DNA from: Dryocosmus kuriphilus
Lineage: Eukaryota > Arthropoda > Insecta > Hymenoptera > Cynipidae
Direction of reading: 5' to 3'
Length of the DNA stretch: 64,000 bases
Assembly (NCBI GenBank): GCA_038277395.1
Contig: CM076189.1
Coordinates: forward strand, 209,662,011-209,726,010
In this document: in pieces, positions 23,441 to 34,210 of the stretch
Position numbering within the stretch: position 1 is the first letter of the stretch
How the letters are laid out: each line of letters begins with the position of its first letter
Notes under the pieces: generated by a model
Database searches by the model: none
The model's input: only the letters and a program-made list of their open reading frames with translations
What the model was told of the DNA's origin: nothing
Made by a program: the position numbers and the translations under genes

Positions 23441-24759
23441 CGAGGTGTGATCAAAAAGTAAGGTGAATTTTTATTTCTATCAAAATTTTTTTATTTATTC
23501 ATCAATATTGATGTTGTCCCCTTCAAAGTAATCCCCCTCGGATATAATACATTTGTGCCAGCGATTTTTCCAATCCTCAAACCATTTCTGATAAGCACTT
23601 TTCGGTATAGCCTTCAGCTCTTCCAGCGATGCGGTCTTTATCTCCTCAATCGTCGCAAAACGCGGCCCTTTCATGGGTCTTTTCAGTTTTGAAACGGGAA
23701 AAAGTCGCAGGGAGCTAAATCTGGTGAATACGGTGGCTGAGGCATGATTATGGTGTTGTTATTGGCCAAACAATTACGAACAAGCAATGACGTGTGAGCT
23801 GGCGCATTATCGTGGTGCAATAACCATGACTGGTTTTTCCACAATTCCGGACGTTTTTTTCGTATTGCTTCACGCAAACAGCGCATAACTTCAAGGTACT
23901 CCTTATTAACTGTACGACCTTGTTGTAAGAACTCCTGATGCACTACGCCATGATAATCGAAGAAAACGGTAAGCAAAATCTTGACATTTGATCGAACTTG
24001 GCTTGCTTTTTTTGGTCTTGGTGATCCAGAATGCTTCCACTGCGACGACTGAGCCTTAGCTTCGACGTCATAACCATATACCCATGTTTCATCACCTGTT
24101 ATGATCCTTTTGAGCAAGTCTGGGTCGCCGTTGACGTCTTTCAACAGCTCCTGAGCGATGCTCACGCGACGGTTCTTTTGGTCAAAATTTTAGGAATTTC
24201 GGAACAAACTTCGCTGACACACGTCTCATGCCCAAATGTCCAATAAAATTGCTTGGCACGAGCCAAACGAGATGCCGACATCATCAGCAACTTCTCTAAT
24301 GGTAATTCGACGATTCGCCAACACTATTTTCTTCACTTCTTCAACGTTTTCATCAGTTGTTGACGTGCTGGGACTTCCGGGGCGAGCTTCGTCATTAACA
24401 TCTTCTCGCCCTTCCCGAAAGAGCTTGTACCACTTATAAACATTTTTTTTTCTCAAAGCGTACATTCACTGTATGCCACTGTCAACATTTCAAGTGTTTT
24501 GGAGCACTTAATACCATTTTTTACACAAAATTGGATGCAAATTCTTTGATCCATTTTTTTCGACAGCAGAAAATCGCCGAGCACGCAAAACACTTCTAAC
24601 CTTTATGTCTCTCACAAACAAACAAAAAATGCTATATAGCTGAAACTGTGCACATATGTTTGGGACGAGTGTACCAACATAAGAAAAAAAGAAAACGAAT
24701 ATCGACTGTACGTATCCCGCGAAATTCAAAAAGTCACCTTACTTTTTGATCACACCTCG
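23441..24759 (-). mobile_element. Full-length mariner element 1 (1319 bp)
   Basis: Terminal inverted repeats of at least 26 bp begin CGAGGTGTGATCAAAAAGTA at the left and, on the other strand, identically at the right. The dinucleotide TA flanks both ends (23439-23440 and 24760-24761), as expected for Tc1/mariner insertion. The length and the DD34D transposase remnant identify the mariner clade. Confidence 0.95.
23495..24554 (-). pseudogene. Mariner DD34D transposase, frameshifted
   Basis: The reading starts MDQRI at 24554 and ends NINIDE at 23495. In between are the helix-turn-helix part (VYKWYKLFREGREDVNDEAR, ITIREVADDVGISFGSCQAI) and the catalytic domain: TGDETWVYGYD (first Asp), HHDNAPAH (second Asp) and YSPDLAPCDFF (third Asp, exactly 34 residues after the second). 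A cut-and-paste transposase of this kind is normally about 350 residues. Frame breaks near 24460, near 24190 (a TGA follows FVPKFLKF) and near 23705 make it non-functional. All three catalytic Asp residues survive. Identity to known mariners looks high by eye, so the copy is not very old. Confidence 0.93.
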
Positions 24760-24961
24760 TATTACCCCATGAGCTATATTACCCTGTGTCTCAAATTACC
24801 CCATGTCCCATACCTCATGTCCTGTGTGTATCATACTATTTCTCATATTACCCAATTTTCCATATCATCTTATTTCTCATATTACCCCGTGTCCTATATT
24901 GCTCCATTTTATATATTACCCCATGTTTCATATTACCTCATGTGGCTAGCTGTCATTATTC

Positions 24962-25426
24962 TATACCAATTTTAGGTCATTTTAAGGTGTAAAAACTAAA
25001 TCAATAGTACTGATTTTGTATTTACATTACAGCTCTTGAAAACTTTAGAATTAACAGGGAAATGTTATATAAATTTTTTAATCTTAAACAGGAATAATAA
25101 TGTTAAATAATCTTATAGACGACTATTTCGATAAATTAACTCACCACCTAATAACAGCTTAAATAATGCCATAAATGGTTCATCAATACCAGTTATGTGT
25201 TATACATTTTGGACATGAATGGAAATACTTGCCTCTGTCATATGAAAAGAATTTCATATTATTATTTAATATTTTTATTTTGCGCAGATGAATATTCACC
25301 AGTTTCGTGAAGATATCGAATAATTAAAAATTTTTGTCCCTGTTTAAATTCAATTTCTGTTGTTACATTTATTATATACATTACAAATTTAAATTCTCCG
25401 TTGGTTTATACTCCCCATAATTTCGT
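24962..25426. other. AT-rich interval, nothing recognised
   Basis: No gene or repeat structure was supported. Confidence 0.45.
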
Positions 25427-25984
25427 CTTTTTATGCAATGCACGCGCGTTATGGCCGCTTGAAGCCACCTGTTTTGCGAGTGGTAAGTTCCTGTTTACTG
25501 ATCGCTGAAAGTAGCTTGTGTGGTGGGGGTAGACTTTATTTCCCTCAAAACAGGGGTATTAAGCTTGCAGCAAGTTTATGGAGCGTAGCAAGTGTTGCCC
25601 TCTCTATGCGTACTCCACAAGTCCCAAGTCCGGCTTTATAAACCTTACCTTACTTTCATTCTGCCAAAGCGTGCTCCTGAACATTGCAAAAACTATATTT
25701 GGGGATGTTCGTGACGATTTGTTAAAAACTTGATTAAAGACTTGTTAAAACGTGTTGTGCCAAAATGGACAAAAGTGGTGGCGATCTGTCGCTCGAGCTA
25801 TGTGAAGCAACTGAAGAGATCGATGCAAGGTTTTATTTTTTTCTTCTTTGTTCTCCCCCGGCAGGAGCTTTACCCCCCCCCCCCCTGGCTGCGCCAAGGA
25901 CCCTGCGCCCCCACTAGGGTTTCGCTCTGGGCCACCAAATTACTCCATTAGCATAGCCCATAATGGTGCGTGCGTTGCATAAAG
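25427..25984. mobile_element. TIR element of about 558 bp
   Basis: The ends CTTTTTATGCAATGCACGCG (left) and, on the other strand, CTTTATGCAACGCACGCAC (right) form an imperfect inverted repeat that continues into TTATGG. TTTCGT flanks both sides (25421-25426 and 25985-25990), a possible 6-bp target duplication. The interior has a C11-12 run near 25876 and GC-rich blocks. Short frames of 67 and 73 codons resemble nothing known. Confidence 0.55.
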
Positions 25985-26135
25985 TTTCGTGTGCACCACG
26001 GGTAGCACATCTTTATAGTTCTTGCGTGTTTGCAGGACGAGTCGTGGGCGAGCGCGAAGCGCGAGCTGCAGACAAGTCACGCTCGGCTTAAAGACATACG
26101 TACTACCCTTGGTGCACAATGTACTATTTGTCTGT
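25985..26135. repeat. Short inverted repeat around GCGCGAAGCGCGAG motif
   Basis: GTGCACCACGGGTAGCAC (from about 25991) pairs with TACTACCCTTGGTGCAC (about 26100-26117). Between them is GAGCGCGAAGCGCGAG, the heptamer-type motif that is also abundant in the 3' part of the Helentron-like elements. Confidence 0.5.
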
Positions 26136-27169
26136 ATTAAGTAAAATAAATTATACCTATATAAGGAGGGTTGACGCGTGCGCAGGGGGCGTACACCCCT
26201 ATATTTTATATAAATACAAAATTAATAAAAGCTTTTATAAATATATTGTTTCAAATTATTTATAAAGACTTCCAAATTAAGGAGCAATAAAATATATATA
26301 TGAGTAGCGAGTTGAAGTATTAAGGATACTTTTTCAAATCAATTTAAGAATTACCTTTAAGTGACGTAAAAAAAAATAGCTGAAATATTTTTTTCTAGGC
26401 AAGGCAAATCAAGACATTTAAATGCAATTCGCCCGTATCTTTGACAGTTAGAATTTTTTACTGATTAAGTGAAACAATGTTCTTCTTGTTGTAATATATG
26501 CAAGGAATGCTCAATTTTCGAGGCATGCATATCGTGCTGAAAGTGGCCTATTCAGAAACTGAACTAAAAAGTAATCATAAAAAGACTTTTTGTAACTATC
26601 AGCAGATACAAAAAGACTTTATCTAGTTGCTGCGCTTGTGCTCTTTTTGAACAAGGATAACTTTTTCTAGCTGCTGCGCTTGCGCATTTCGATCCAATTA
26701 CTTTCCAAGAAAGAGCTAGAATATACTATCTAGCAACATAACCTCACTTTACGAGTTAAAATTTGACAGAGTGATTATGAGTTTGGAAATTTTTGAAAAT
26801 TTGGAAATGCGTCGAAATTTTAAAGACTTTGTAAATTTTTGTATATTTTTCAAATTTTTGGAATTTTTGTAAAGATTTGAACATTTTTAAAATTGCTGAT
26901 GATTTTAACTTATGAATTTAACGGAATTACTCGTATACAAAATTACTCAAATTTCTTAAATTTGTAGGTACTCGTAATTTGTGACATTTTAAAAATTTCC
27001 GGAAATTTTCGATAATTTATGGTAATTTCACCATAAATTTCCAAAATTTACGGTAAGTTTGTTTTTATTGTTTCTTAAATGAGAAATTCCCTGCATTTGT
27101 TGCAAAAAATATCGTGTGCAATGGGTGCAGAATGTAGTCAGTTATAAATTCTTGTGAAGTTTACAGTAT
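26136..27169. other. AT-rich interval, nothing recognised
   Basis: No gene or repeat structure was supported. A pair of similar phrases CTGCGCTTG near 26630 and 26675 hints at a small local duplication. Confidence 0.4.
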
Positions 27170-27300
27170 TTGCCATCGGATCTTCTTCGGGTCGTTTCCA
27201 GCTCGTCTTCGGATCGTTTCCGTCTCGCCTTCGGCTCGACTCCGATCTCCGACTTGCTTCTAACCCTCCTTGGATTCGCCTCTGACTCGTACAGCAAACT
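27170..27300 (+). repeat. Short degenerate TCTTCGG/TCGTTTCC repeat
   Basis: TCTTCGG, CCTTCGG and TCGTTTCC recur in tight succession, forming a low-complexity stretch of roughly 12-bp units. A 60-codon open frame (27170-27352, plus) is Ser-rich repeat translation and is not called. Confidence 0.5.
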
Positions 27301-27365
27301 TCACACTCGTGTGGAACTGCCTACCTTCTGCGATTTTCTCCGAAACTATTAGTTTAAAGAAAATA

Positions 27366-27575
27366 TGAATAACAAAAAAATATGTATTTCAATAAGGTCT
27401 ACAAATTTTGTTTGAAACATTTTTCGAAATTCTGCGTATTTACTGAGATAAACATAAAAACCATGATTTTTATGGGGCTTTTATGGTTTCCACCATAAAA
27501 ATTTCATTTGCGACAATTTTTAAAATAATTTTCGTGGTCAGCGCATCAAAACACGTAAGCGTACGCAGTTTCTAC
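27366..27575 (+). repeat. Solitary diverged monomer of the 325-bp satellite
   Basis: TTGTTTGAAACATTTTTCRAA, CGTATTTACTGAGATAA, TTTTTATGGGG, TTTTATGGTTT and ATTTTCGTGGTCAGC follow in the same order and spacing as in the array units at 51398-54968, at about three-quarters identity by eye. It lies immediately left of the fold-back element at 27589. Confidence 0.7.
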
Positions 27576-27588
27576 GAAATCGGAGGTA

Positions 27589-28878
27589 ATAGTGCAGTAA
27601 ATCTGTCATTTTTTCGGGCAAAAATAGGCTAGTTTTTGTTAGTTGCATGAATCGATAGACGGTCATGTAAATAGTCGAAAACCAAAAAGTTGGGACCCCC
27701 CCCCCCCCCCCCCCCCGTGTGCTTTTGGAAAACTTAAAAAGTTTTTGGATTTGAATTTCCGGAAAAACAGTAGGCCGCAGAGAAAAATTTTTTAAACAAA
27801 AGTTGTAGAGAACTTAATTATCTACAAATTATTTTCTGAAGTCGTTGCATTGTGAGCAAAAATGCATCAGATAGAGGGCGCCAAAGTTGGTAAAAATCGG
27901 TTTTTGCCCTTTTTCAACCCTAAAAAAAATTACCGTCGCGAGGATCACTAAAGTGTAAAGCATGAAAAAGTCTTCAATAATCATGCGAATTTTTTTTTTG
28001 GTGTGACGCACCGTTTTCAAAATACAACACTTCAAACTTGTAATGTCGGATTATATTCTTAAGAAGCACATCGAATCTGTCTGTTTTTTTGTAAAAAAAA
28101 AATATCCTCAGCTGTTTCATTCCATAAATCGTTACCAGGACATTCTCCTAGCCTGAAACAAAAAAGTCTTAACCCCCCCCCCCCTTGCGTTTCGGTATAA
28201 CTCAAAAATGTTTTGGATTTGTTTTTTCGCGCGAGAACGGTAGATTGTGGAGAAGAATTTAAGAAACGAAAAATGTAAAGGACAGAATTATCTACAAATT
28301 ATTTCATAATGTCGCTGCGATTCGCGCAAAAATGCGCGAAATGGAGGGCGCCAAATTTGCCGAAAATCATTTTTTGCTCTTATTCAACGGAAAAAAAATC
28401 TTCACTGACAAAAGAATTAAAAAAAACGTAGAGAAGGAAAAAGCCGTCAAGATAAAATTAAGTAATTCAAACAATCACTTGTAATAAAGATCCGCTCCCA
28501 TGAAGGTAGTAAGATGATCAGGACGGTAAAATTTTTTTTTAGGGTTGAAAAAGGGCAAAAACCGATTTTTAGCAACTTTGGCGCCTCTCTATCTCATGCA
28601 TTTTTGCTCACAGCGCAACGACTTCAGAAAATAATTTGTAGATAATTAAGTTCTCTACAACATTTTGTTTAAAAAATTTTCTCTACGACCTACCGTTTTT
28701 CCGGAAAATCGAATACAAAACCTTTTTGAGTTTTCCAAAAACTCCCAGGGGGGGGGGGGGAGTGCCGACTTTTTGGTTTCCGATTATTTACACGGCCTGC
28801 TATCGATTCATGCAACTAACAAAACTAGCATATTTTTTCCAAAAACCCCCGATTTTTACGACAGATTGACTGTACTAT
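27589..28878. mobile_element. Fold-back element with three copies of one segment
   Basis: The left arm (27589-27947) is matched in reverse complement by the right arm (28522-28878). Shared blocks include TGCATGAATCGATAG, CCGGAAAA, GGGCGCCAAAGTTG and TTTTTGCCCTTTTTCAACCC. A third, more diverged copy in direct orientation lies between them (about 28165-28400, with GGGCGCCAAATTTG). Each copy has a C or G run at the same place (27696-27716, 28173-28184, 28748-28760). Open frames here (27829-28035, 28665-28880) are artefacts of the repeats. Confidence 0.75.
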
Positions 28879-30699
28879 AACCGCTTTTCGGAACTTTACC
28901 CAAATCGACATTTTTAAAAAACGGCCTCAACGATTATTTTCATTTTCATCTTGAAATGTTGGTGGGATGTCAGACATTAATAATGAATTTAAAAATCCCA
29001 TTAGCATTCAACTTTCATTCATTTCAGGCATTTCGAGTAGAATAATTTTATTTATCATTCAGAAAATTTGTATGTAACGCAGTTTCCTGTAAAATAGTGA
29101 AAAACTACCCATAAAATATATGCTGCTTTCTAAATATATATTATATGCCATTTATTTTAATATTTTCTAATATGTATAACATATGAAAATTAATTTCACA
29201 TGAAATTACTTTAATTAAATTCAGAAACGTAGATATAACTAAAAATTTCACGGGGTAGCTATTAACTACTTCTGTTCTTTAGAGATGTTACATAAAAATT
29301 TTCTGAATAAAATGTTAAATTCGGGAAGCAGTCCCGAAAGACGGAAATCAGATTGAATTTATTTATGTATCAAGTGATAACTGGTGAAAAAGTTTCAGCA
29401 TTTAAAGTCATCGTTTAATAGTTACGCTAAAACATTTAGTCAAGTTACTTTTTGACATTTTTTTGATATTATTATATCGGGGCAAAAGCAAGGGAAAATA
29501 AAGTATTTTGCAGCAAACATAAAAATTTGTTTTTCTAAGCTGTAATCTGAAGTCTTGTGGATACTTCAAATCTTTATCCATGAGTAAAATTGATTATATA
29601 TAAGATAAAATACGTGTTTATTCATGCACTATGCACGGACACCTAATGTGACGCATGTACATTTATATAAATACATACGTAAATAATAGTACATTTCTGC
29701 CAATATCAGAACATTTTTAACGGAATATATTTTTTTGATAGTGTAATATTATTATACATTCGTAATCACTTCATAATGTTTTTTCACTGACTTCCAGGTT
29801 AGATACGCAACCTTTTTGAAAAAAGTCCTGCGAAAAACTTTTAAGTTTACACTAACAACAATTTAACAACTAATTTTACTAAAATTTATTCTTCTACTAG
29901 TAAAACGCCATTTTCCGTTTGTTATTACAAGACAAATAAGTATTGCATCACATTAGGGAATAATGTAGGCAACTTGACGCGGGTGGTTTTTTACGTAAGC
30001 CCAAAATTAATGTTTTTAATTAATTCCCATGTCGTGTTTGCAATATATAAAGCAATATATAAAAATTGAGATATCAAGCTACATGCTCAATAGTTTATTT
30101 CCTCAATTTCTGTAAGTAGTTTTTCAATTTTTTTGTAATTTTTCATTTTCTTATCTTTTGTTATCTTTATACGCATTTTACACTAAGTTTGTTTGTTTTT
30201 TTAAATCTGTCATTGAAATGTTCAAAGGTGTAGTTTTCGACCAATAAGGATGTCTTGAGTCACTGTTTGATATCTAAAGTTTGCTGAATAATAAAAAAAA
30301 TAATACTGAATTAATGCATGTGATTATTTTATTTAAAATGAACGAAATATTTACATTAAAAACTGTAGGTATCTCAAAAATGAAATTCTTGGCATTAAAA
30401 TGGGATATTTTTAAAACTTTTCTATACTTTTTGATTTGTCTACATTTTCTGACCATTTTTCTCGCTTTCTAGGCAAAAGTAAAAATGTTTTATCCATTAT
30501 GAAAGAAAATATGATCTTTTAACGTATAGGGGTGGTTCAACAGCCCTAAAAGCCTACAACGCCTTGTTCAAAAAATTCAACAAAAATTCCCTTTTTAGGG
30601 TGGTGTTCCCTCAAATTAAAGAAACTTTTTTTTTTTCATTTGGATCAAGTACATAATTGTAATTTATTGTATTTTATTTTGAAAATCCATTTCCACCAG
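28879..30699. other. AT-rich interval, nothing recognised
   Basis: No gene, RNA or repeat structure was supported; overlapping 60-63-codon frames at 30274-30472 are AT-rich noise. Confidence 0.45.
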
Positions 30700-31020
30700 G
30701 GAGTTAATTAAGTTTCAAAGTCCATCAAGCTCTGGCAGCTAATAAAAGAACAGTTGATTCTATTTATAAAGGAATTTGATAAATCAGACACTAAGACGCG
30801 AAGTAAAAATATTTTACACGAGGTAGCTAGGCTCGACAAACTTTGCAAGACAAAATGCCAATCGAGCTGCGGCAAGATAAAGACAGTTCTGCACGAGCGA
30901 CGCATACTCTTCCCCGGTCCCGGTGAGTTCTTGAAAGTAGTTGACAGCTTCCACATTCTCCAGATTTTTCCAGCTGCTCATTGAGTTGCGCTCTAGCTTC
31001 CTGGATAACACCACATACCA
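30700..31020. other. GC-richer stretch with open frames on both strands
   Basis: Frames of 66-82 codons are open on both strands (for example 30754-30984 plus, 30708-30956 minus). None shows a known domain. One minus-strand frame reads VIQEARAQLNEQLEKS, coiled-coil-like, from about 31011 and runs to about 30829. It may be a decayed gene fragment; coding status is unproven. Confidence 0.25.
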
Positions 31021-31634
31021 GTGAACAAGATGTTCCTACTAGTTAATGGTGATCGTTAAACCTTCCTCACAGAAACCACTTTATCCTCAAATTTCATTTT
31101 TTACTTTTAATTAAATTACCTCTTCAATTGTTTTAGATATGATTCCACAATATTCAAGATTCTTCCCAACTTAAGATTCGTCAGTGGAAAATCCTCATCT
31201 TAAAATATGATCTCCCTGCTAAAAATGCCAAATAGGATCCGATAGAGACGGATAGGATTCGGAATTCCTTCGGATCTATCCGATTTTTATACGGTATTTG
31301 TGTCTGGTTTTAAATCGGTTCTATCCGTGTATTTTTTTTTCTATCTGGTTTCGGTATCTGGCTTGCACGGAATATTTTTCGCATCTTATCCGGGTTTCTA
31401 TCCGGAAACTTATACGGTAATGTCCGTTTTCTTTAAATTCCATTCGGCAATTGGTCGGTACTTTACTTATCTGGTTTCTTATCTGGCTCTATACGGAATA
31501 TTTTCAGTACCCGCATTGCCTTATCGTACCAGGTACTCGTACTGTGAAAGCACCAAAAAAAGGATCGATGACGATCAAACAGATGTATTAGATCCATTTT
31601 TTCATTCTAACTGATAGTGAAAAATTGTGGCTAA

Positions 31635-32112
31635 GGGGCCTTCCATAAACCACGTGGCTCAATTTTAGCTATTTTTTCACCCCCCCCCCCCCCCCCCCCC
31701 ATGCGGCCCACCATAGCATTCTCGTCCCCCCACCCCCCGGTTGCCACTTGGTTTTCAAAATTTTTATAATACGTAAATAAAACAAAAAAATATGAGGTTT
31801 ATTCATTTTTTATTTTGTTTTAATACAAATCTGAGTCAACAAATGGCGATACTAGCCACTTAAGTAAATTATTTATGACTGGGTATGCATTTTGATTCCC
31901 AGTATTCTCACTCAGATCGGATAGAGTAACGAGTGGATCTAATTCTACATCGTCTTCATTGTCATTTCAGTTTCTATAAACGAAACACGCGCGCTAATCT
32001 CATTTAAAGAAAACCACGTGGTTTGGACTCATAACCCCTCCCCTCCCCCATGTGGCTAGACATAGCATTTCGTCCCCCCCCCCATGAGACCACGTGGTTT
32101 ATGGAAGGCCCT
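31635..32112. mobile_element. MITE with 3-bp TAA target duplication
   Basis: The ends are GGGGCCTTCCATAAACCACG (left) and, on the other strand, AGGGCCTTCCATAAACCACG (right). TAA flanks both sides (31632-31634 and 32113-32115). A 3-bp TWA-type duplication and short conserved ends fit non-autonomous PIF/Harbinger or a related group. It contains a C21 run (31680-31700). It is inserted into the left part of the fold-back element at 31214-32708. Confidence 0.7.
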
Positions 32113-32210
32113 TAACTTATAGCCCCGACGATCGACTACTATTGTGAATTTGTGAGACAAGAATCCCTGCGCTCCTGGCGGAATTATTCTGAACCAGTTT
32201 TAGATCCTAC

Positions 32211-32610
32211 AAAGTTCCGGATAGGGCCAGATAAGATTCCGTTGGGCGAATAATTCGATTTTATGATTTAAATGTCCACTGGAAAGCCGGATAGAACCAG
32301 ATAGAAAACCATTTTCAGCCTTTATAACCCAAATTTATTTCCGACAAAGTTCCGGATAGGGCCAGATAAGATTCCGTCGGGCGAATAATTCAATTTTATG
32401 ATTTAAATGTCCGCTGGAAAGCCGGATAGAGCCAGATAGAAAATCATTTTTGGTCTTGTCACTCAACTTTGGTTCCGACAAAGTTCCGGATAGGACCGGA
32501 TTAAAATGCCACTTTTAACTTAGTCAAATATAATTTCGATATGTCATCCCGAATAGAACCCGGATAAGACCGCTATTTTTCCGCGAAAGATATTACGAAC
32601 CGAATAAGAC
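32211..32610 (+). repeat. Tandem repeat of about 135 bp, about three copies
   Basis: AAAGTTCCGGATAGG begins each unit at 32211, 32346 and 32480 (spacing 135 and 134). The first two units also share GCCAGATAAGATTCCG and TTTATGATTTAAATGTCC; the third is more diverged and truncated. Confidence 0.85.
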
Positions 32611-32708
32611 CCGGATAGGGCCAGACAAGAATCCGAAGTGGGCTATCCGGTCTATTATCCGGTTTGTTATCTGGTTCTATCGGATCCTATCCGTCATTTT
32701 AAGCAGGG

Positions 32709-34210
32709 CTGACTACGTAAGAATGAAAACGTTTTCTCTCTGTAAAATGAACGATCCTCTCTACTTGTTTCTCTTAACAATCGGAGCATTGACAAGATCC
32801 GGTAGATCGTAAGTCGATCACAAAAGCGCCTAGGGCATCGAATTCCTAAACTTACTCGCTGCTTTACGAATCCTTTCCCTGCTCTCATCTCGTTTTGTCT
32901 CGTTTCGATCAAACTCGACAACGTTGTTGGCTTCTCGGATACCTTAAAGATCTTTTACGACCTCGTGGATCACGAGCGTGATCTACGAGAAGTAATAGTA
33001 CTGACATGCAGGCTCGAGGGACCGGGCAAAAAGTTAAAGAGAGGGATAGGGAAGGCTAAGAGAGAAAATAGTAGAAAAAGACTTGGTGGAAGGGAGATAG
33101 AGGAATTTGTGGAGAGCTGAGCGGGTGGGGGGGTAGGATGGAAGAAGCAGGTGAATGAACGGCTCGATCGTACGTACGCGACTGGCTGGCAAGATCACAT
33201 ATTGCACTGCCAGGCATTCCTGGTCTCTCCCACCTTGTCGATCGAGCCCAATGCAGATTCGTTCTTACACTATTCGGGAAATCATCAGTCTCGGATTTTT
33301 GGTAACGAGAGTGTTTAGGGTGTTAAATAGTTGTATCAAAGGATTAAAACAAAAAAATTCCTAATCTTCCCAAAATTGACTTTCGTCTAATGTCTGCAGA
33401 AATCCTGAACTGCTGTGTCTCTCAGGCTATTTAGAAAGGTCTGGTTTAAAAGAAGCGGGGATTTTGTACTTTGGATTGATCTGATCGCAGGATCCTGAGC
33501 CGCTGAATGAATGACCTGGCGAGCTCGCATTCCGCGAGAGTGGAATAATAAAAAAAAAAGGCCCAGTTCCCAGTTTGTCGGTCCCTCGCCACGATAGTTG
33601 GTAGCTCTCATAAACGATCGGAGCTGGCCTCTTCCGTGATCCAGAGATCCAGGCTCGGTCACCATCCACGGACGGTTTTACGATGAACAATAGATCAGGC
33701 CAGAGGCTCGGAGAAAGGGAGGAGCTACATTCACGCAGGTGAATGAATGACGCGATCGCACGCCTGCCTGAGCAGCTCGGCGGAATCTCACACACAGCAC
33801 AAGCCACGGTGATACTCAGTCTCGGTACGACACGGTACGTCATTTTCGTGAGATGGTATCGTCTTGCATTCCAAGTCGGCGCACAAAAGGATGTACAGTT
33901 AATCTACCAAGCTTGCTATCTAGGCGCACAGACTACAGAGCATGAGGGGAGGTCATCCGGGTTCCAAGAAGAGCAAAAAAAAAAAAAAAAAACGGAGAGT
34001 TCTTTGGCAGAACTCGACTTCGCCATCCGATCACGGTCCTTTTCCATCAAACGACTTCTTCGAGACTTTTGATAATTTGCTGCTGTAGCGGTGATTAAAA
34101 GAAACTTTAGGATACGAATATAAAGGCACTGGGAGAAAGTAAAGAATGCAACGGAGATTCAATTTTATGTTTGGAATTAGATAAGAGTAAAGGATTTATA
34201 AAGGAAGGTA
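32709..34210. other. GC-richer region, no gene recognised
   Basis: Composition is close to balanced from about 32720 to 34050, with open frames up to 138 codons on the minus strand (33427-33843) and 109 codons on the plus strand (33743-34072). Frames overlap each other on both strands and show no recognisable domain, signal peptide or splice-site-bounded exon of a known family. It may be a promoter or first-exon region of an unidentified gene, but nothing here proves transcription. Confidence 0.25.

Larger units (their letters stand above)
23400..24960 (+). repeat. ATTACCCCATGTC minisatellite split by a mariner
   Basis: Variants of ATATTACCCCATGTCCCAT recur every 17-25 bp at 23400-23438 and again at 24762-24950. 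The mariner (23441-24759) lies between the two parts, so the insertion happened inside the minisatellite. Open frames of 68 codons through the right part are repeat translation. Confidence 0.75.
31214..32708. mobile_element. Fold-back element rich in TATCCGG words
   Basis: The left end CCCTGCTAAAAATG and, on the other strand, the right end CCCTGCTTAAAATG are followed in both arms by GATAGGATCCGATAGA-type sequence. Words such as ATCCGG, CGGATAG and CCAGATA recur throughout both arms. The right arm holds a tandem of about 135 bp. A separate MITE is nested at 31635-32112. No coding capacity is evident; a 104-codon frame (31300-31614) is repeat translation. Confidence 0.65.

Noticed and set aside
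24769..24992. Two overlapping 68-codon frames
   Set aside because: They are translations of the ATTACCCCATGTC minisatellite.
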